DNA of 64,000 bases from Imperialibacter sp. EC-SDR9 (GTDB taxonomy: Bacteria; Bacteroidota; Bacteroidia; Cytophagales; Cyclobacteriaceae). The stretch covers positions 62,001 to 126,000 of the forward strand of contig NZ_LR701637.1 in NCBI RefSeq assembly GCF_902498805.1, given 5' to 3'. Position 1 is the first letter of the stretch. Each line of letters starts with the position of its first letter. The position numbers and the translations under genes are program-made. The notes under the pieces were generated by a model. It had not been told where the DNA came from. It saw only the letters and a list, made by a program, of their open reading frames with translations, and did no database searches. Positions 24,738-33,633 of this stretch are shown here, in pieces.

Positions 24738-25786
24738 AGCGTAAACTTTTTTACAATCACTTGATATCTCGGTTGTTTGCCCCTCTCCCTTTGGGTATGC
24801 TCATTTACATGCTTGTGCTTTTGGTGTTTGATAACCTGGGCTCACTTGGGGAGGTGTTTTTCGAAAAGGAAGCTTTGTTGTGCATAGGAATTACCTATTT
24901 GGTTGCTGAATTGCTGCGGGCCATTGCCAATGGCTTTGTGCCACGAATAGAAAGCAGTGACTTTATTAAGCTCTCGTTTGGCTTATTGTTTATTGCGGGA
25001 TTGCTGGCGACTCTGCTTGTGGTATTCGCCAGCATCAGCGCTTACTTTGTGTGGGTGATAGGGTATAGCTTTGGTACCTTCACCACCGAATTATCCACCT
25101 TTCTATCCATCTACGGCTTTATTTATGCTCTCTACTTTATAGTGCTCGCCTCTGTCATCTTGTTTACACTTGAAACAAATAGGGCATTAGATAAAGAAGG
25201 GGTATTGAAAAAGAACATAGACCTGAAGCTGAGGATTTTTAGCAGGGTAATTAATCCGGAGTTTCTTTATAAGTCGCTCGAAACCCTGATTTCTATTCTT
25301 TATAAAAAGGACAAAGCCGCCGACAAGTTTATCCAGAAGCTTTCGCATGTGTACAGAAGTGTGCTCGACAGCCGGCACGAAGATCTTTCGGAAATGAAGT
25401 CTGAATTGACGATCGCAGAAAGCATAGTGTATCTTTACAACCAGCAGTACAATGGAAACATTCATTGGTTGCTGGAGAGCGATGCTGTCGAAGAGGAGGC
25501 GTTCCTCTTGCCCGGAAGTATGATGATTGTGATGGAGTGGATCATCGCCTCGAACATGATCAACCAAAGTCGGCCTTTGAAGATATTTGTCAGAAGAGAG
25601 GAGGACTATCTGACCATTGAATACTCCCTGTGGGAAAGGTTAATGCCGACGGTGGAGGGCAAAGAAAAAATGATGGAATTGCTCCAGTCGTTTGAGCATT
25701 TTACAGAGCGACCGTTACTGATAGTAAAAGCTGACAATAGGGGATTTGTAAAACTACCTCTTCTAAAACTCGAAAAAGCAGCATGA
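24734..25786 (+). CDS. Degenerate LytS-type kinase (pseudokinase) lacking the phospho-acceptor histidine
   Basis: A 350-residue protein with the same layout as its neighbour: four membrane helices (about 12-155), then a helical dimerisation segment. The canonical NPHFLFNSLN motif reads NPEFLYKSLETL, with glutamate 176 in the histidine position. The N-box is also lost: the expected ENAIKHN is replaced by EWIIASNMINQ. Both catalytic hallmarks are therefore gone, while the dimerisation helix and overall length are kept, and the gene is intact with 4-base overlaps on both sides. It most likely serves as a regulatory dimer partner of the active kinase (inference). Confidence 0.8.
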   Translation: MKRKLFYNHLISRLFAPLPLGMLIYMLVLLVFDNLGSLGEVFFEKEALLCIGITYLVAELLRAIANGFVPRIESSDFIKLSFGLLFIAGLLATLLVVFASISAYFVWVIGYSFGTFTTELSTFLSIYGFIYALYFIVLASVILFTLETNRALDKEGVLKKNIDLKLRIFSRVINPEFLYKSLETLISILYKKDKAADKFIQKLSHVYRSVLDSRHEDLSEMKSELTIAESIVYLYNQQYNGNIHWLLESDAVEEEAFLLPGSMMIVMEWIIASNMINQSRPLKIFVRREEDYLTIEYSLWERLMPTVEGKEKMMELLQSFEHFTERPLLIVKADNRGFVKLPLLKLEKAA

Positions 25787-26550
25787 AAGCCATTATTATA
25801 GAAGACGAAAAGCCAGCGTCAGACAAGCTAAAGAAAATATTGGCGGAAATAGCTCCGGAAATTGAGCTGATAGGTGAAGCGACTACTGTGGTGGCTATGT
25901 TGGAATTGCTCGAAGCCAAAGAAGACCAGATAGAGCTGATACTGACAGATATTAAGTTGAAAGACGGGCTAAGCCTGGAGGCATTCAAAAAGCACCCCGT
26001 CAACGTGCCAGTCATTTTCATCACCGCCTACGACAATTATGCTTTGGAGGCTTTTCGCTCGAATGGAGTGGACTACCTGCTGAAACCCATCGACAGAGAT
26101 GCAGTGGAGCAAAGTATCGAGAAGTTAAGGCTCCTGAAGAAAGGGGCCACCGTGCAACCCGCAAATGCCATTGAAAACGTACTCAAAAGCTACCTTCAGA
26201 AGGACTTCAAAAACAGGTTTATGGTGAAGGTTGGGGAACATATCCGATCCGTGAAAACCGAAGACGTGGCCTTCTTTTATGCTGAGGGGAGAAATGGCTT
26301 CATTGTTACCAATACCAAAGCGAGGTATGTGATAGATTATAAAATGGAGACCTTGGAGGAGATACTTAACCCGAAATCCTTCTTCCGGGTCAACCGCACT
26401 TATATCATCAATATCGATGCGATCAAAGATGTGCTGATCTACTCCGTTACCAGGCTTAGAATAGTGCCGACGGTGGATTGGCCTGAAGAGATTGTGGTGA
26501 GCCGGGAGAAGGTAAGTGCGTTCAAAGACTGGTTCAATGATGCTGGTTGA
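25783..26550 (+). CDS. LytTR-family response regulator
   Basis: A 255-residue DNA-binding response regulator. Residues 1-120 are the receiver: acidic pocket Glu7/Asp8, phospho-acceptor Asp56 (LILTDIKLKDG), Thr in FITAYDN and Lys in LLKPIDRDA. Residues about 143-252 are the LytTR domain, with FYAEGRNGF and FFRVNRTYIINIDAI. Its start overlaps the pseudokinase stop (ATGA). It is the output of the operon; a candidate binding site lies in front of the first gene. The stop is 3 bases from the stop of convergent recG. Confidence 0.93.
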   Translation: MKAIIIEDEKPASDKLKKILAEIAPEIELIGEATTVVAMLELLEAKEDQIELILTDIKLKDGLSLEAFKKHPVNVPVIFITAYDNYALEAFRSNGVDYLLKPIDRDAVEQSIEKLRLLKKGATVQPANAIENVLKSYLQKDFKNRFMVKVGEHIRSVKTEDVAFFYAEGRNGFIVTNTKARYVIDYKMETLEEILNPKSFFRVNRTYIINIDAIKDVLIYSVTRLRIVPTVDWPEEIVVSREKVSAFKDWFNDAG

Positions 26551-26553
26551 TTA

Positions 26554-28647
26554 CTAGCTGATCCGGCTCCAGTTCGTCACTGATTTTTTGAGCGAGGAAA
26601 TGTGTGACTTGATCACCCGGTGTTTGTCCAGAGCCAGCTTAGGGTCGATATCGATAATTTGCTGGGCTTCTTCCCGGGCTGCCTGAAGTATTTTCCCGTC
26701 TTGCACCAGGTCGGCCACCAAAAGATCCATTACACCACTTTGTTGGGTGCCCGTTAAGTCGCCCGGGCCTCTTAGTTTTAAATCGACCCTGGCAATTTCG
26801 AATCCGTCGTTGGTGCCCACCATGGTTTGAATACGGGTTCTGGCCTCCTGGCTTAGCTTGTCTTTTGTCATCAGGATACAATACGATTGGTCAGCACCCC
26901 GGCCCACCCTGCCCCTGAGCTGATGGAGCTGGGCCAGCCCAAATCTCTCCGCATTTTCTATCACCATCATACTGGCATTGGGCACGTTGATGCCTACCTC
27001 AATCACCGTGGTGGCGACCATCACCTGAGTAACGCCTTCAACAAATCGCTGCATTTCAAAGTCTTTTGCCTCTGGCTTCATTTTGCCGTGCACAATGCTG
27101 AGCTGGAAGTCCGGAAAAGCCCTGGCAATGCTTTCGTAGCCATCCATCAGGTCCTTGAGGTCAAGCGATGCCGACTCCTCTATGAGCGGATAAACAATGT
27201 AAGCTTGCCGCCCCAACTGAATTTGTTCCCTGATAAACCCAAACACCTGGAGCCTGGCGGCGTCTGTTCTATGAATCGTTTTGATGGGCTTCCGGCCTGC
27301 GGGCATTTCATCAATCGTGCTGGTATCCAAGTCACCGTATACCGTCATGGCCAGCGTGCGGGGAATGGGTGTGGCCGTCATCACCAGCACGTGCGGATAA
27401 AGCTCTTCGTTTTTCTGCCAAAGCTGAGCCCGTTGCGCTACGCCAAAGCGGTGTTGCTCATCGGTGATGGCCAGCCCAAGGCTTCTGAATTGCACGGGCT
27501 CTTCCAGTAGCGCATGAGTGCCCACCAATATGTGAATATCACCGGAAAGCAGCTCTGCCAGAATCCTTGTCCTCTCCTTCTTTTTGGTGGAGCCGGTGAG
27601 CTTGGCAATGCTCAGGCCCATTTTGTCGGCGTACTCTTTGAGCCCGGTGTAGTGTTGACCGGCCAGAATTTCAGTCGGTGCCATGAGGGTAGCCTGACTG
27701 CCGCTGCCGATGGCCAGCAGCATGCAAATAAAGGCCACCATCGTTTTCCCGCTTCCCACATCGCCCTGCAAAAGGCGGTTCATTTGCTTGCCCGACCGCA
27801 TGTCGAGGTAAATTTCCCTAATCACCCTTTTTTGGGCGCCAGTCAGCTCAAACGGCAAATGGTCATTGTAAAAAGTGGTGAGCAGAGAGGTGTCGGCCAG
27901 CACCAGGCCTTTGTACAAGTCTTTTCGGGAGCCCTTAAGGCTTACTAACCTAAGTTGAATGTAGAAAAGCTCTTCAAACTTCAACCGCTTTCTCGCCCTT
28001 TCCAACCATTCACTACTCTTCGGAAAGTGGGCATTTACCATCGCCTCTTTTTTGCTCACCAGGCCAAATTTTTGCAGCAAAAAGTCGGGAAGCGTTTCGT
28101 GGATATACGGCAACGCAACCAGCAATAGCTGCTCCTGAAACTTCGAGATCACTTTGCTGTCGATAAAGCGGGCCTTAAGCTTTTCGCTGGTGTGATAAAT
28201 GGGTTGCAGATACCCGCCTTTTCTGTTATCAACCGTCAGTAGTTCAATTTCCGGGTGAGCAATGTTGAACTTGCTGCCAAAAGCTGAAGGCTTGCCATAA
28301 ACAAGGTAGGGCGTATTTACCCGAAGCTTCTTAGAAATCCAGGCAGCCCCCTGAAACCAAACCAACTCCATTTCTCCGGTTTCGTCATAGAAGTGGGCCA
28401 CAAGTCTTTTCTTCCCGCCAATACCAATAGTTTCCATTGATCGGATTTTCCCCATCACCTGCACAAAGGATTCCTCGTCTCTTATGTCTCTGATTTTGTG
28501 AAAGGTTGTCCGGTCTTCGTACCTGAACGGGTAGTGCTGGAGTAGGTCGCCGTAGGTAAAAATGGACAGCTCTTTGTTCAGCAGCTCTGCTCTTTGAGGG
28601 CCAACGCCTTTCAGGAACTCTATTCTGGTTTCAAAAAAGCCGGACAT
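26554..28647 (-). CDS. recG: ATP-dependent DNA helicase RecG
   Basis: A 697-residue superfamily 2 helicase that remodels stalled replication forks and branch-migrates Holliday junctions. The N-terminal wedge/OB domain spans about 1-240. Walker A GDVGSGKT is near 295-302, the DEQH box near 394-397 and TATPIPRTL soon after. Motif VI lies in HQLRGRVGRG, and the C-terminal TRG motif region is present. It is the last gene of the five-gene minus-strand set mutY-ssb-gldE-gldD-recG, beginning 29 bases after the gldD stop. Confidence 0.97.
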   Translation of the reverse strand: MSGFFETRIEFLKGVGPQRAELLNKELSIFTYGDLLQHYPFRYEDRTTFHKIRDIRDEESFVQVMGKIRSMETIGIGGKKRLVAHFYDETGEMELVWFQGAAWISKKLRVNTPYLVYGKPSAFGSKFNIAHPEIELLTVDNRKGGYLQPIYHTSEKLKARFIDSKVISKFQEQLLLVALPYIHETLPDFLLQKFGLVSKKEAMVNAHFPKSSEWLERARKRLKFEELFYIQLRLVSLKGSRKDLYKGLVLADTSLLTTFYNDHLPFELTGAQKRVIREIYLDMRSGKQMNRLLQGDVGSGKTMVAFICMLLAIGSGSQATLMAPTEILAGQHYTGLKEYADKMGLSIAKLTGSTKKKERTRILAELLSGDIHILVGTHALLEEPVQFRSLGLAITDEQHRFGVAQRAQLWQKNEELYPHVLVMTATPIPRTLAMTVYGDLDTSTIDEMPAGRKPIKTIHRTDAARLQVFGFIREQIQLGRQAYIVYPLIEESASLDLKDLMDGYESIARAFPDFQLSIVHGKMKPEAKDFEMQRFVEGVTQVMVATTVIEVGINVPNASMMVIENAERFGLAQLHQLRGRVGRGADQSYCILMTKDKLSQEARTRIQTMVGTNDGFEIARVDLKLRGPGDLTGTQQSGVMDLLVADLVQDGKILQAAREEAQQIIDIDPKLALDKHRVIKSHISSLKKSVTNWSRIS

Positions 28648-28676
28648 GCGATGGGTAATGGTTCTCTACTGTATGC

Positions 28677-29258
28677 CTATTTCCACTCAATGGTGTTGAG
28701 CATGTGGATGATATCGAACTTAATGTACTCAATAACGGGCTTTAAAGAATCGTTTTTTGTGGAAGTCTCAAAATAGAGCGCTCCACGAATGAAGTGATTG
28801 GCAGAATCAGTAGCGTGAAACTGAAATTGGCTGGGCACTTCGCCGGTCAGCTCCGATACTACAGCCCACCCACCATTTGGGATAACCAAATCCATCTGCT
28901 CAATGGAATACGCTTTAATATTGTGCTTGGAAGTGAGTTTGTATGAATCTTCAAAATACTCTCCGAGCAAACTGGTGTCATTATTCACAGGCTTATAGGT
29001 CACCTGCACCAATGCTTCCATTGTCGGGTAGTACAAATCAATCCAATACCTTTCGGCCATCCACGAAGAGTCCTTCAGAAGCTTTGCATGAGCAGAGTAC
29101 TGAAACTGATAAGGAAATGAGTCTGGCAGAGCAACATACTCACTTGGCGGAAGGTCTATACGGTTGTATCCTTTCGGTTTGGGCAGGTAGGTGCCTTCGC
29201 AGGCAACACTCAAAGCAAGAATGACCGGGAAGAATAAGAGAAAGAATTTAAGCTTCAT
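28677..29258 (-). CDS. gldD: Gliding motility lipoprotein GldD
   Basis: A 193-residue lipoprotein with lipidated Cys20 (LSVACEG). [12 protein letters not shown] just after the anchor is the GldD signature, and the spread of aromatic residues through a 170-residue domain agrees with the family. GldD is needed for gliding and the type IX secretion system in Flavobacterium, though its biochemical role is unsettled. It begins 9 bases after the gldE stop, the usual Bacteroidetes pairing. Confidence 0.93.
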   Translation of the reverse strand: MKLKFFLLFFPVILALSVACEGTYLPKPKGYNRIDLPPSEYVALPDSFPYQFQYSAHAKLLKDSSWMAERYWIDLYYPTMEALVQVTYKPVNNDTSLLGEYFEDSYKLTSKHNIKAYSIEQMDLVIPNGGWAVVSELTGEVPSQFQFHATDSANHFIRGALYFETSTKNDSLKPVIEYIKFDIIHMLNTIEWK

Positions 29259-29267
29259 GCCCTTAAA

Positions 29268-30626
29268 TTACTTATCCTTTTGGAGACTTTCCGCCTGGAA
29301 CGAGGGGTTTATGAAAACCCGCACTCTTTTGATCCGCTTGTTGTCTGCCGACACTACCGTGAAAACAAATCTTTCAAAGCGAATTTTCTCTCCAACATTG
29401 GGAAGCTTAGAATTGATCTCTAGAATTAATCCACCAAGGGATTCACTGTCGCCTCTCACTGTGTCAAAGATGTTGCCTTCCACACTCACTACTTTGCAAA
29501 AGTCGTTCAGCGAAATTTTACCTTCAAACACGTAAGTATTGCTGTCGAGTTTGTTGTAAGCGATCTCGTCTTCGTTGTCAAACTCATCGTTGATCTCCCC
29601 AACAATTTCTTCGATCAAGTCTTCCAGGGTCACAAGCCCGGAGGTGCCACCATATTCGTCGACAACGATGGCCATATGCACCCGCTTCTCCTGGAAGTCT
29701 TTAAATAGCGCATCAACTCTTTTGCTTTCGGGCACAAAAAATGCCGGTCGCATCAGGTTCTGCCACAGAAAGTTTTCGTCTTTTTCCACAAAAGGAAGCA
29801 GGTCTTTGATGTAAAGAACCCCTTCTATCTTGTCGACAGTTTCTTTATATATAGGAATCCTGGAGTAACCCGTTTTATTGATCTGATCCATCAGCTCATG
29901 GAAGTCGGTCTCAAAATCGATGGCCGTGATGTCTACCCGGGATCGCATTACCTGGGTCACCGTGAGTGTACCAAAATTTACGATCCCCTTTAATATGCCC
30001 TTTTCCTCCTCCGTGGCTTCAGTTTCAGCGGTCAGCTCCAGCGCATGATTGAGCTCATCTATCGACACGTTATAGCCTTTTCTTTCTACTCTTTTTTCAA
30101 CGATTGAGCTGATCGACAGCAGCAACCATGACACAGGCCTGAAAATAGTATCTGCTACATTCAGCAAGCCGGACGTGCTCCTGGCAAAGCTCAGGTTGTT
30201 TTGATTGGCATATACTTTTGGCACCACCTCTCCAAAAAAGACAATAGCCAGCGTAGTGATTACAGTCAGCACGGCCACAATGTACCCGTCAGCTGATTTC
30301 GAACCAACTATTTCCCAGGTGACATAGGTCGCCAATGTCACAATGGTGATGTTGACCAGGTTGTTCATGATCAAAATGGTGGCCAAAAGGCGCTGCGGGC
30401 CCTGGAGCAGGCTTATAATTCGCTTGTCCTGAGAATTGGCCGAAGTGCGGCACGTGGCAAGATCACCGTGATTCAGGGAAAAGAAAGCTACTTCCGACCC
30501 TGAAATAAGGGCAGAAAGATAGAGCAGCAGCGCAAATAGAACGCCGCTAAAAATGTAAAAGGAGACATAAGTGATACCTAAGTCTCCAATTAATGTCAAG
30601 TATATACTGGGGTATGGGTCTTCCAT
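29268..30626 (-). CDS. gldE: Gliding motility protein GldE (DUF21/CBS/CorC family)
   Basis: A 452-residue membrane protein: an N-terminal DUF21 domain with four membrane helices (about 15-190), a pair of CBS domains (about 205-330, including VTQVMRSRVDI and GYSRIPIY) and a CorC/HlyC domain (about 350-435). The family includes CNNM magnesium transporters, so ion transport or sensing is possible. In Flavobacterium GldE partially compensates for GldD. Gene order ssb-gldE-gldD is conserved. It starts 26 bases after the ssb stop. Confidence 0.93.
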   Translation of the reverse strand: MEDPYPSIYLTLIGDLGITYVSFYIFSGVLFALLLYLSALISGSEVAFFSLNHGDLATCRTSANSQDKRIISLLQGPQRLLATILIMNNLVNITIVTLATYVTWEIVGSKSADGYIVAVLTVITTLAIVFFGEVVPKVYANQNNLSFARSTSGLLNVADTIFRPVSWLLLSISSIVEKRVERKGYNVSIDELNHALELTAETEATEEEKGILKGIVNFGTLTVTQVMRSRVDITAIDFETDFHELMDQINKTGYSRIPIYKETVDKIEGVLYIKDLLPFVEKDENFLWQNLMRPAFFVPESKRVDALFKDFQEKRVHMAIVVDEYGGTSGLVTLEDLIEEIVGEINDEFDNEDEIAYNKLDSNTYVFEGKISLNDFCKVVSVEGNIFDTVRGDSESLGGLILEINSKLPNVGEKIRFERFVFTVVSADNKRIKRVRVFINPSFQAESLQKDK

Positions 30627-30652
30627 TGATGGATAAAAGCTGCAATATAGTG

Positions 30653-31084
30653 CTAAAACGGCAAATCATCCAGATCGGTTGGCTCTGCTGCCACCGGAGC
30701 TGGTTGGGCGGCTCCACCACTTTGGGGTTCGGACGAGACGCCGCCGCCGTCTGGCCTTCCTCCAACAAGGGTCATTTCCCTTCCCACCACTTCAGTGATG
30801 TATCGCTTGTTCCCATCTTTATCGTCGTAGGAACGGGTTGTTATTTTTCCTTCTATATACACTTGGTTGCCTTTTTTCAGATACTTTTCAGCTACTTCTG
30901 CAAGAGGCGTCCACAAAACTACGTTGTGCCACTCGGTGTTAGTTACCTTGTTTCCTTCCTTGTTTTTGTAAACCTCACTAGTAGCCAAAGTGAAGTTTGT
31001 CACGGCCCGTCCGTTCTCGAGGTGCCGTATTTCCGGGTCTTTTCCAAGGTTTCCAAGCAGAATCACTTTATTTACTCCTGACAT
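30653..31084 (-). CDS. ssb: Single-stranded DNA-binding protein
   Basis: A 143-residue SSB. Residues 1-110 form the OB fold (NKVILLGNLGKDPEIR; VYIEGKITTRSY). A flexible Gly/Gln/Pro linker follows, and the acidic tip DLDDLPF is the docking site for repair and replication proteins, which include RecG and others of this operon. Tetrameric binding is expected from the length. Start context and the mutY gene 50 bases upstream agree with one transcription unit. Confidence 0.97.
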   Translation of the reverse strand: MSGVNKVILLGNLGKDPEIRHLENGRAVTNFTLATSEVYKNKEGNKVTNTEWHNVVLWTPLAEVAEKYLKKGNQVYIEGKITTRSYDDKDGNKRYITEVVGREMTLVGGRPDGGGVSSEPQSGGAAQPAPVAAEPTDLDDLPF

Positions 31085-31134
31085 AAAGATTTGTTTTTTG
31101 TAATGTTTTGATAGATAGGGATACTAAAAATAAT

Positions 31135-32208
31135 TTAAAATAAGGTATCATTCAAATAATTGGTGATCAATACTGGTTTCGAAATTCCGGCGGAGTCACT
31201 AACGCTAATTGGCTTCAATTTTATGCTTTGAATTAACGAAATGAAGTCATCAGGCTGAAAAATACGCACCCTAAAAAAACGGGCATAAATAATCCTGTGA
31301 GTCAATACATGTTTATAAGTTGCTGAAATATCGATTAGTTCCCAATTTTTAGTGGAAATCAAATTGCTGACCTCTGCAAGAGCCGTTTCCTCATCAAACA
31401 GCTCTCCTCGTTCAAGATTAAAGAAGTCGTGAAGGCCAAGCCAGATATCTTTATCTTTTCTTGCACCCATAAGTACCTCCTCACCAAATTGAAAAACAAA
31501 GTAGTTAAAATACCGGTTGAGCACCTTCACTTTTTTTGTCTTTACTGGCAAGTTGGCCACCTCGTTGTTTTTGAATGCGAAACACGAGTGATTGAAAATA
31601 CAGTTTTTGCAGTCGGGAGCAGATGGTGTGCAATGAAGCGCACCAAACTCCATAATGGCCTGGTTGAATTCGCCCGGTGCATCGGATGGAATAAGTGAGG
31701 CGAGCCGTCCTTCAAATACCTTTCTAGTGGAAGCATTAGAAATATCGTCGTGTAACCCAAATACCCTGGAAACCACCCGATAAACATTTCCATCGACTAC
31801 AGGCACTGCTTCGTTAAAGGCAAAGGAGGCAATGGCAGCGGCTGTGTAGGCGCCTATGCCTTTCAGTTTCAGAAGCTCCTTATAGCTGGCAGGGAACTTG
31901 CCATTGTACTGCAAAGCCACCATTTGAGCACATGCATGGAGGTTTCTTGCTCTTGAATAATAGCCTAGCCCCTGCCATAAGGCCAGCACTTCTTCCTGGC
32001 TTGCTTCAGCCAGCGAGCCGACGGTGGGAAACCTGCTAATAAACTTCTGAAAATAAGGAAGGCCCTGAGCAACACGTGTTTGCTGAAGTATGATTTCCGA
32101 AAGCCAGATGGCATACGGGTCTTTCGTTTCACGCCACGGAAGATCCCTTTTATGCCTTTCGTACCATCTTATTAAAATGTTTGAAAATGCCTGATTACTT
32201 TCGGCCAC
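31135..32208 (-). CDS. mutY: Adenine DNA glycosylase MutY
   Basis: A 357-residue base-excision enzyme that removes adenine mispaired with 8-oxoguanine. Catalytic Glu38 lies in LSEIILQQTRV, the helix-hairpin-helix near 112-130 (LKLKGIGAYTAAA), catalytic Asp139 in VVDGNVYR, and the 4Fe-4S cluster cysteines at 193, 200, 203 and 209 (C-x6-C-x2-C-x5-C). The C-terminal NUDIX-like domain that reads 8-oxoG occupies about 230-345. It is the first gene of the mutY-ssb-gldE-gldD-recG set and divergent from HU. Confidence 0.96.
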   Translation of the reverse strand: MAESNQAFSNILIRWYERHKRDLPWRETKDPYAIWLSEIILQQTRVAQGLPYFQKFISRFPTVGSLAEASQEEVLALWQGLGYYSRARNLHACAQMVALQYNGKFPASYKELLKLKGIGAYTAAAIASFAFNEAVPVVDGNVYRVVSRVFGLHDDISNASTRKVFEGRLASLIPSDAPGEFNQAIMEFGALHCTPSAPDCKNCIFNHSCFAFKNNEVANLPVKTKKVKVLNRYFNYFVFQFGEEVLMGARKDKDIWLGLHDFFNLERGELFDEETALAEVSNLISTKNWELIDISATYKHVLTHRIIYARFFRVRIFQPDDFISLIQSIKLKPISVSDSAGISKPVLITNYLNDTLF

Positions 32209-32289
32209 GATGAGAGAAATACTTTCGTTGAGGGCACAAAATAAGCGCTTTTATTTAACTCTTTCTTTTTTATTTCTACCCCGCTCATT

Positions 32290-32297
32290 TAAATTTG
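32290..32297 (+). promoter_or_regulatory. Candidate -7 element for the HU gene
   Basis: TAAATTTG matches the Bacteroidetes primary-sigma -7 consensus TAnnTTTG at all fixed positions and lies 50 bases before the HU start. The region 20 bases upstream is T-rich (TTTCTTTTT) but lacks an exact TTTG -33 box. Confidence 0.4.
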
Positions 32298-32346
32298 TGC
32301 CCATTAAAAAAATCGAGTAGCAAAGCATAATTAAAATATAGAAGAG

Positions 32347-32637
32347 GTGACTAAAGCAGACGTAATAAACGAAATTGCAGAGAAAACGGGGATTGATAAA
32401 GCAGATGTGCAAACTAGCGTAGAAGCTTTTTTCACTGTGGTAAAAAGTTCGATGGCAGATGGCAGTAATATTTACGTTCGTGGTTTCGGAAGTTTTGTAA
32501 ACAAGAAAAGAGCCAAGAAGATTGCCAGAAATATTTCTAAGAACACGGCTATCGTCATCGAAGAGCACTATGTGCCTAGCTTTAAGCCGTCGAAGGTTTT
32601 TATTGAGAAGGTAAAAAGCAGCAACAAACTGAAGTAG
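32347..32637 (+). CDS. HU-family DNA-binding protein
   Basis: A 96-residue histone-like protein starting with GTG. The start is set by alignment of TKADVINEIAEKTG with HU N-termini. RGFGSFVNKKRA is the family signature, followed by the beta-arm, here with IARNISKNTAIVI in place of the usual 'RNP..G' segment, and PSFKPSKVF at the end. HU bends and compacts DNA as a dimer. It heads a plus-strand set with a TPR protein, a small ribosome-linked protein and RNase G. Confidence 0.95.
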   Translation: MTKADVINEIAEKTGIDKADVQTSVEAFFTVVKSSMADGSNIYVRGFGSFVNKKRAKKIARNISKNTAIVIEEHYVPSFKPSKVFIEKVKSSNKLK

Positions 32638-32665
32638 GAAGTCCTATTTCCAGCAAACAAACTTC

Positions 32666-33487
32666 ATGTCAAAACAACAAATTGTCTTAACCATATTAGG
32701 GGTTGGGCTGATCATCGTTCTTTTCAGTCTTCCCAAGGTAGTCGTAGACAATGACAGTGATATGGCTGAAGTACCGTCAGCCACGCAGGAAGAAAATGCA
32801 GGAGCTGAAGAAATACCAGGAGCCCACGAAGTAGAACTGTCTGATTCTGACCAGCAAAAGATACAATATTTCAAGGAGCAGTTAAAAAATCCAAACAATT
32901 CAGCTATCTTTGCAGACTCTTTGGCGAACACCTTCCTTTTGGTACAACAATTGGACAGTGTTGCCAAGTACGCTGACCTCCTTGCGGAGGTCGATCCGTC
33001 GATAGAGGCAAAGGAGAAAGCGGGTAATTATTATTACGAAGCGTTCGGTTTTGCGGCGGACGATGCCAGGGCTAAAAAGCTCGGAAGCAAGGTTCAGGAA
33101 TTGCTTGGGGAGGTTTTGAAAGCTGATCCGGACAATTTGAGTGCTAAGTCAAAAATAGCCATGACCTACATCTCATCACCAAATCCCATGCAAGGGATTT
33201 TGATGTTGAGGGAAATTCTGGAGAAAGACCCTGACAACAAAGAGGCCCTTTATAATATGGGTATTCTTTCGATGCAGTCGGCTCAGTATGATAAGGCAGT
33301 TGAGAGACTTGAAAAGCTCTTAACAATTGACCCTGAGAACATCCAGGCCATGTTTTATCTTGGTGTAAGTTATAAGGAGTTGGGTGACAAGCAGAAAGCA
33401 AGAGCCTGGCTTATCAAAGCGAAGGAAACGGAAAACGATCCGGCTGTAAGCGCCGCAGTTGACTCTTACCTTCAGGAATTGAATTAA
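32666..33487 (+). CDS. Membrane-anchored TPR protein
   Basis: A 273-residue protein with an N-terminal membrane helix (about 6-24), an acidic linker to about 60, and tetratricopeptide repeats in the last 120 residues (DPDNKEALYNMGILSMQ; DPENIQAMFYLGVSYKEL). The region in between is helical and probably also TPR-like. TPR proteins act as scaffolds; no partner is evident. The gene lies 28 bases after HU, and the small ORF at 33520 follows after 32 bases. Similar TPR genes precede rng in other Bacteroidetes (recollection). Confidence 0.88.
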   Translation: MSKQQIVLTILGVGLIIVLFSLPKVVVDNDSDMAEVPSATQEENAGAEEIPGAHEVELSDSDQQKIQYFKEQLKNPNNSAIFADSLANTFLLVQQLDSVAKYADLLAEVDPSIEAKEKAGNYYYEAFGFAADDARAKKLGSKVQELLGEVLKADPDNLSAKSKIAMTYISSPNPMQGILMLREILEKDPDNKEALYNMGILSMQSAQYDKAVERLEKLLTIDPENIQAMFYLGVSYKELGDKQKARAWLIKAKETENDPAVSAAVDSYLQELN

Positions 33488-33519
33488 AAAAATTGTTTAA
33501 CAAATAAAGACATTCGCAT

Positions 33520-33609
33520 ATGCCTTGCGGAAAGAAAAGAAAGAGACATAAGATCGCTACTCACAAGAGAAAGAAAAGACTCAGAAAGAATAGGCACAAG
33601 AAGAAGTAA
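33520..33609 (+). CDS. 29-residue AURKAIP1/COX24-domain protein (bS22/mS38-like)
   Basis: ATG at 33520, TAA at 33607-33609. The peptide starts MPCGKKRKRHKIATHKRKKR and is almost wholly Lys/Arg. It matches the conserved Bacteroidetes AURKAIP1/COX24-domain family, usually written MPSGKKRKRHK, related to mitochondrial mS38 and to small basic 30S-subunit proteins. It is therefore probably a ribosomal component. Its place directly in front of rng fits an RNA/ribosome cluster. The serine-to-cysteine change at residue 3 is slightly unusual. Confidence 0.9.
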   Translation: MPCGKKRKRHKIATHKRKKRLRKNRHKKK

Positions 33610-33633
33610 TTTACTTTTTAAAACGGAATCAGT

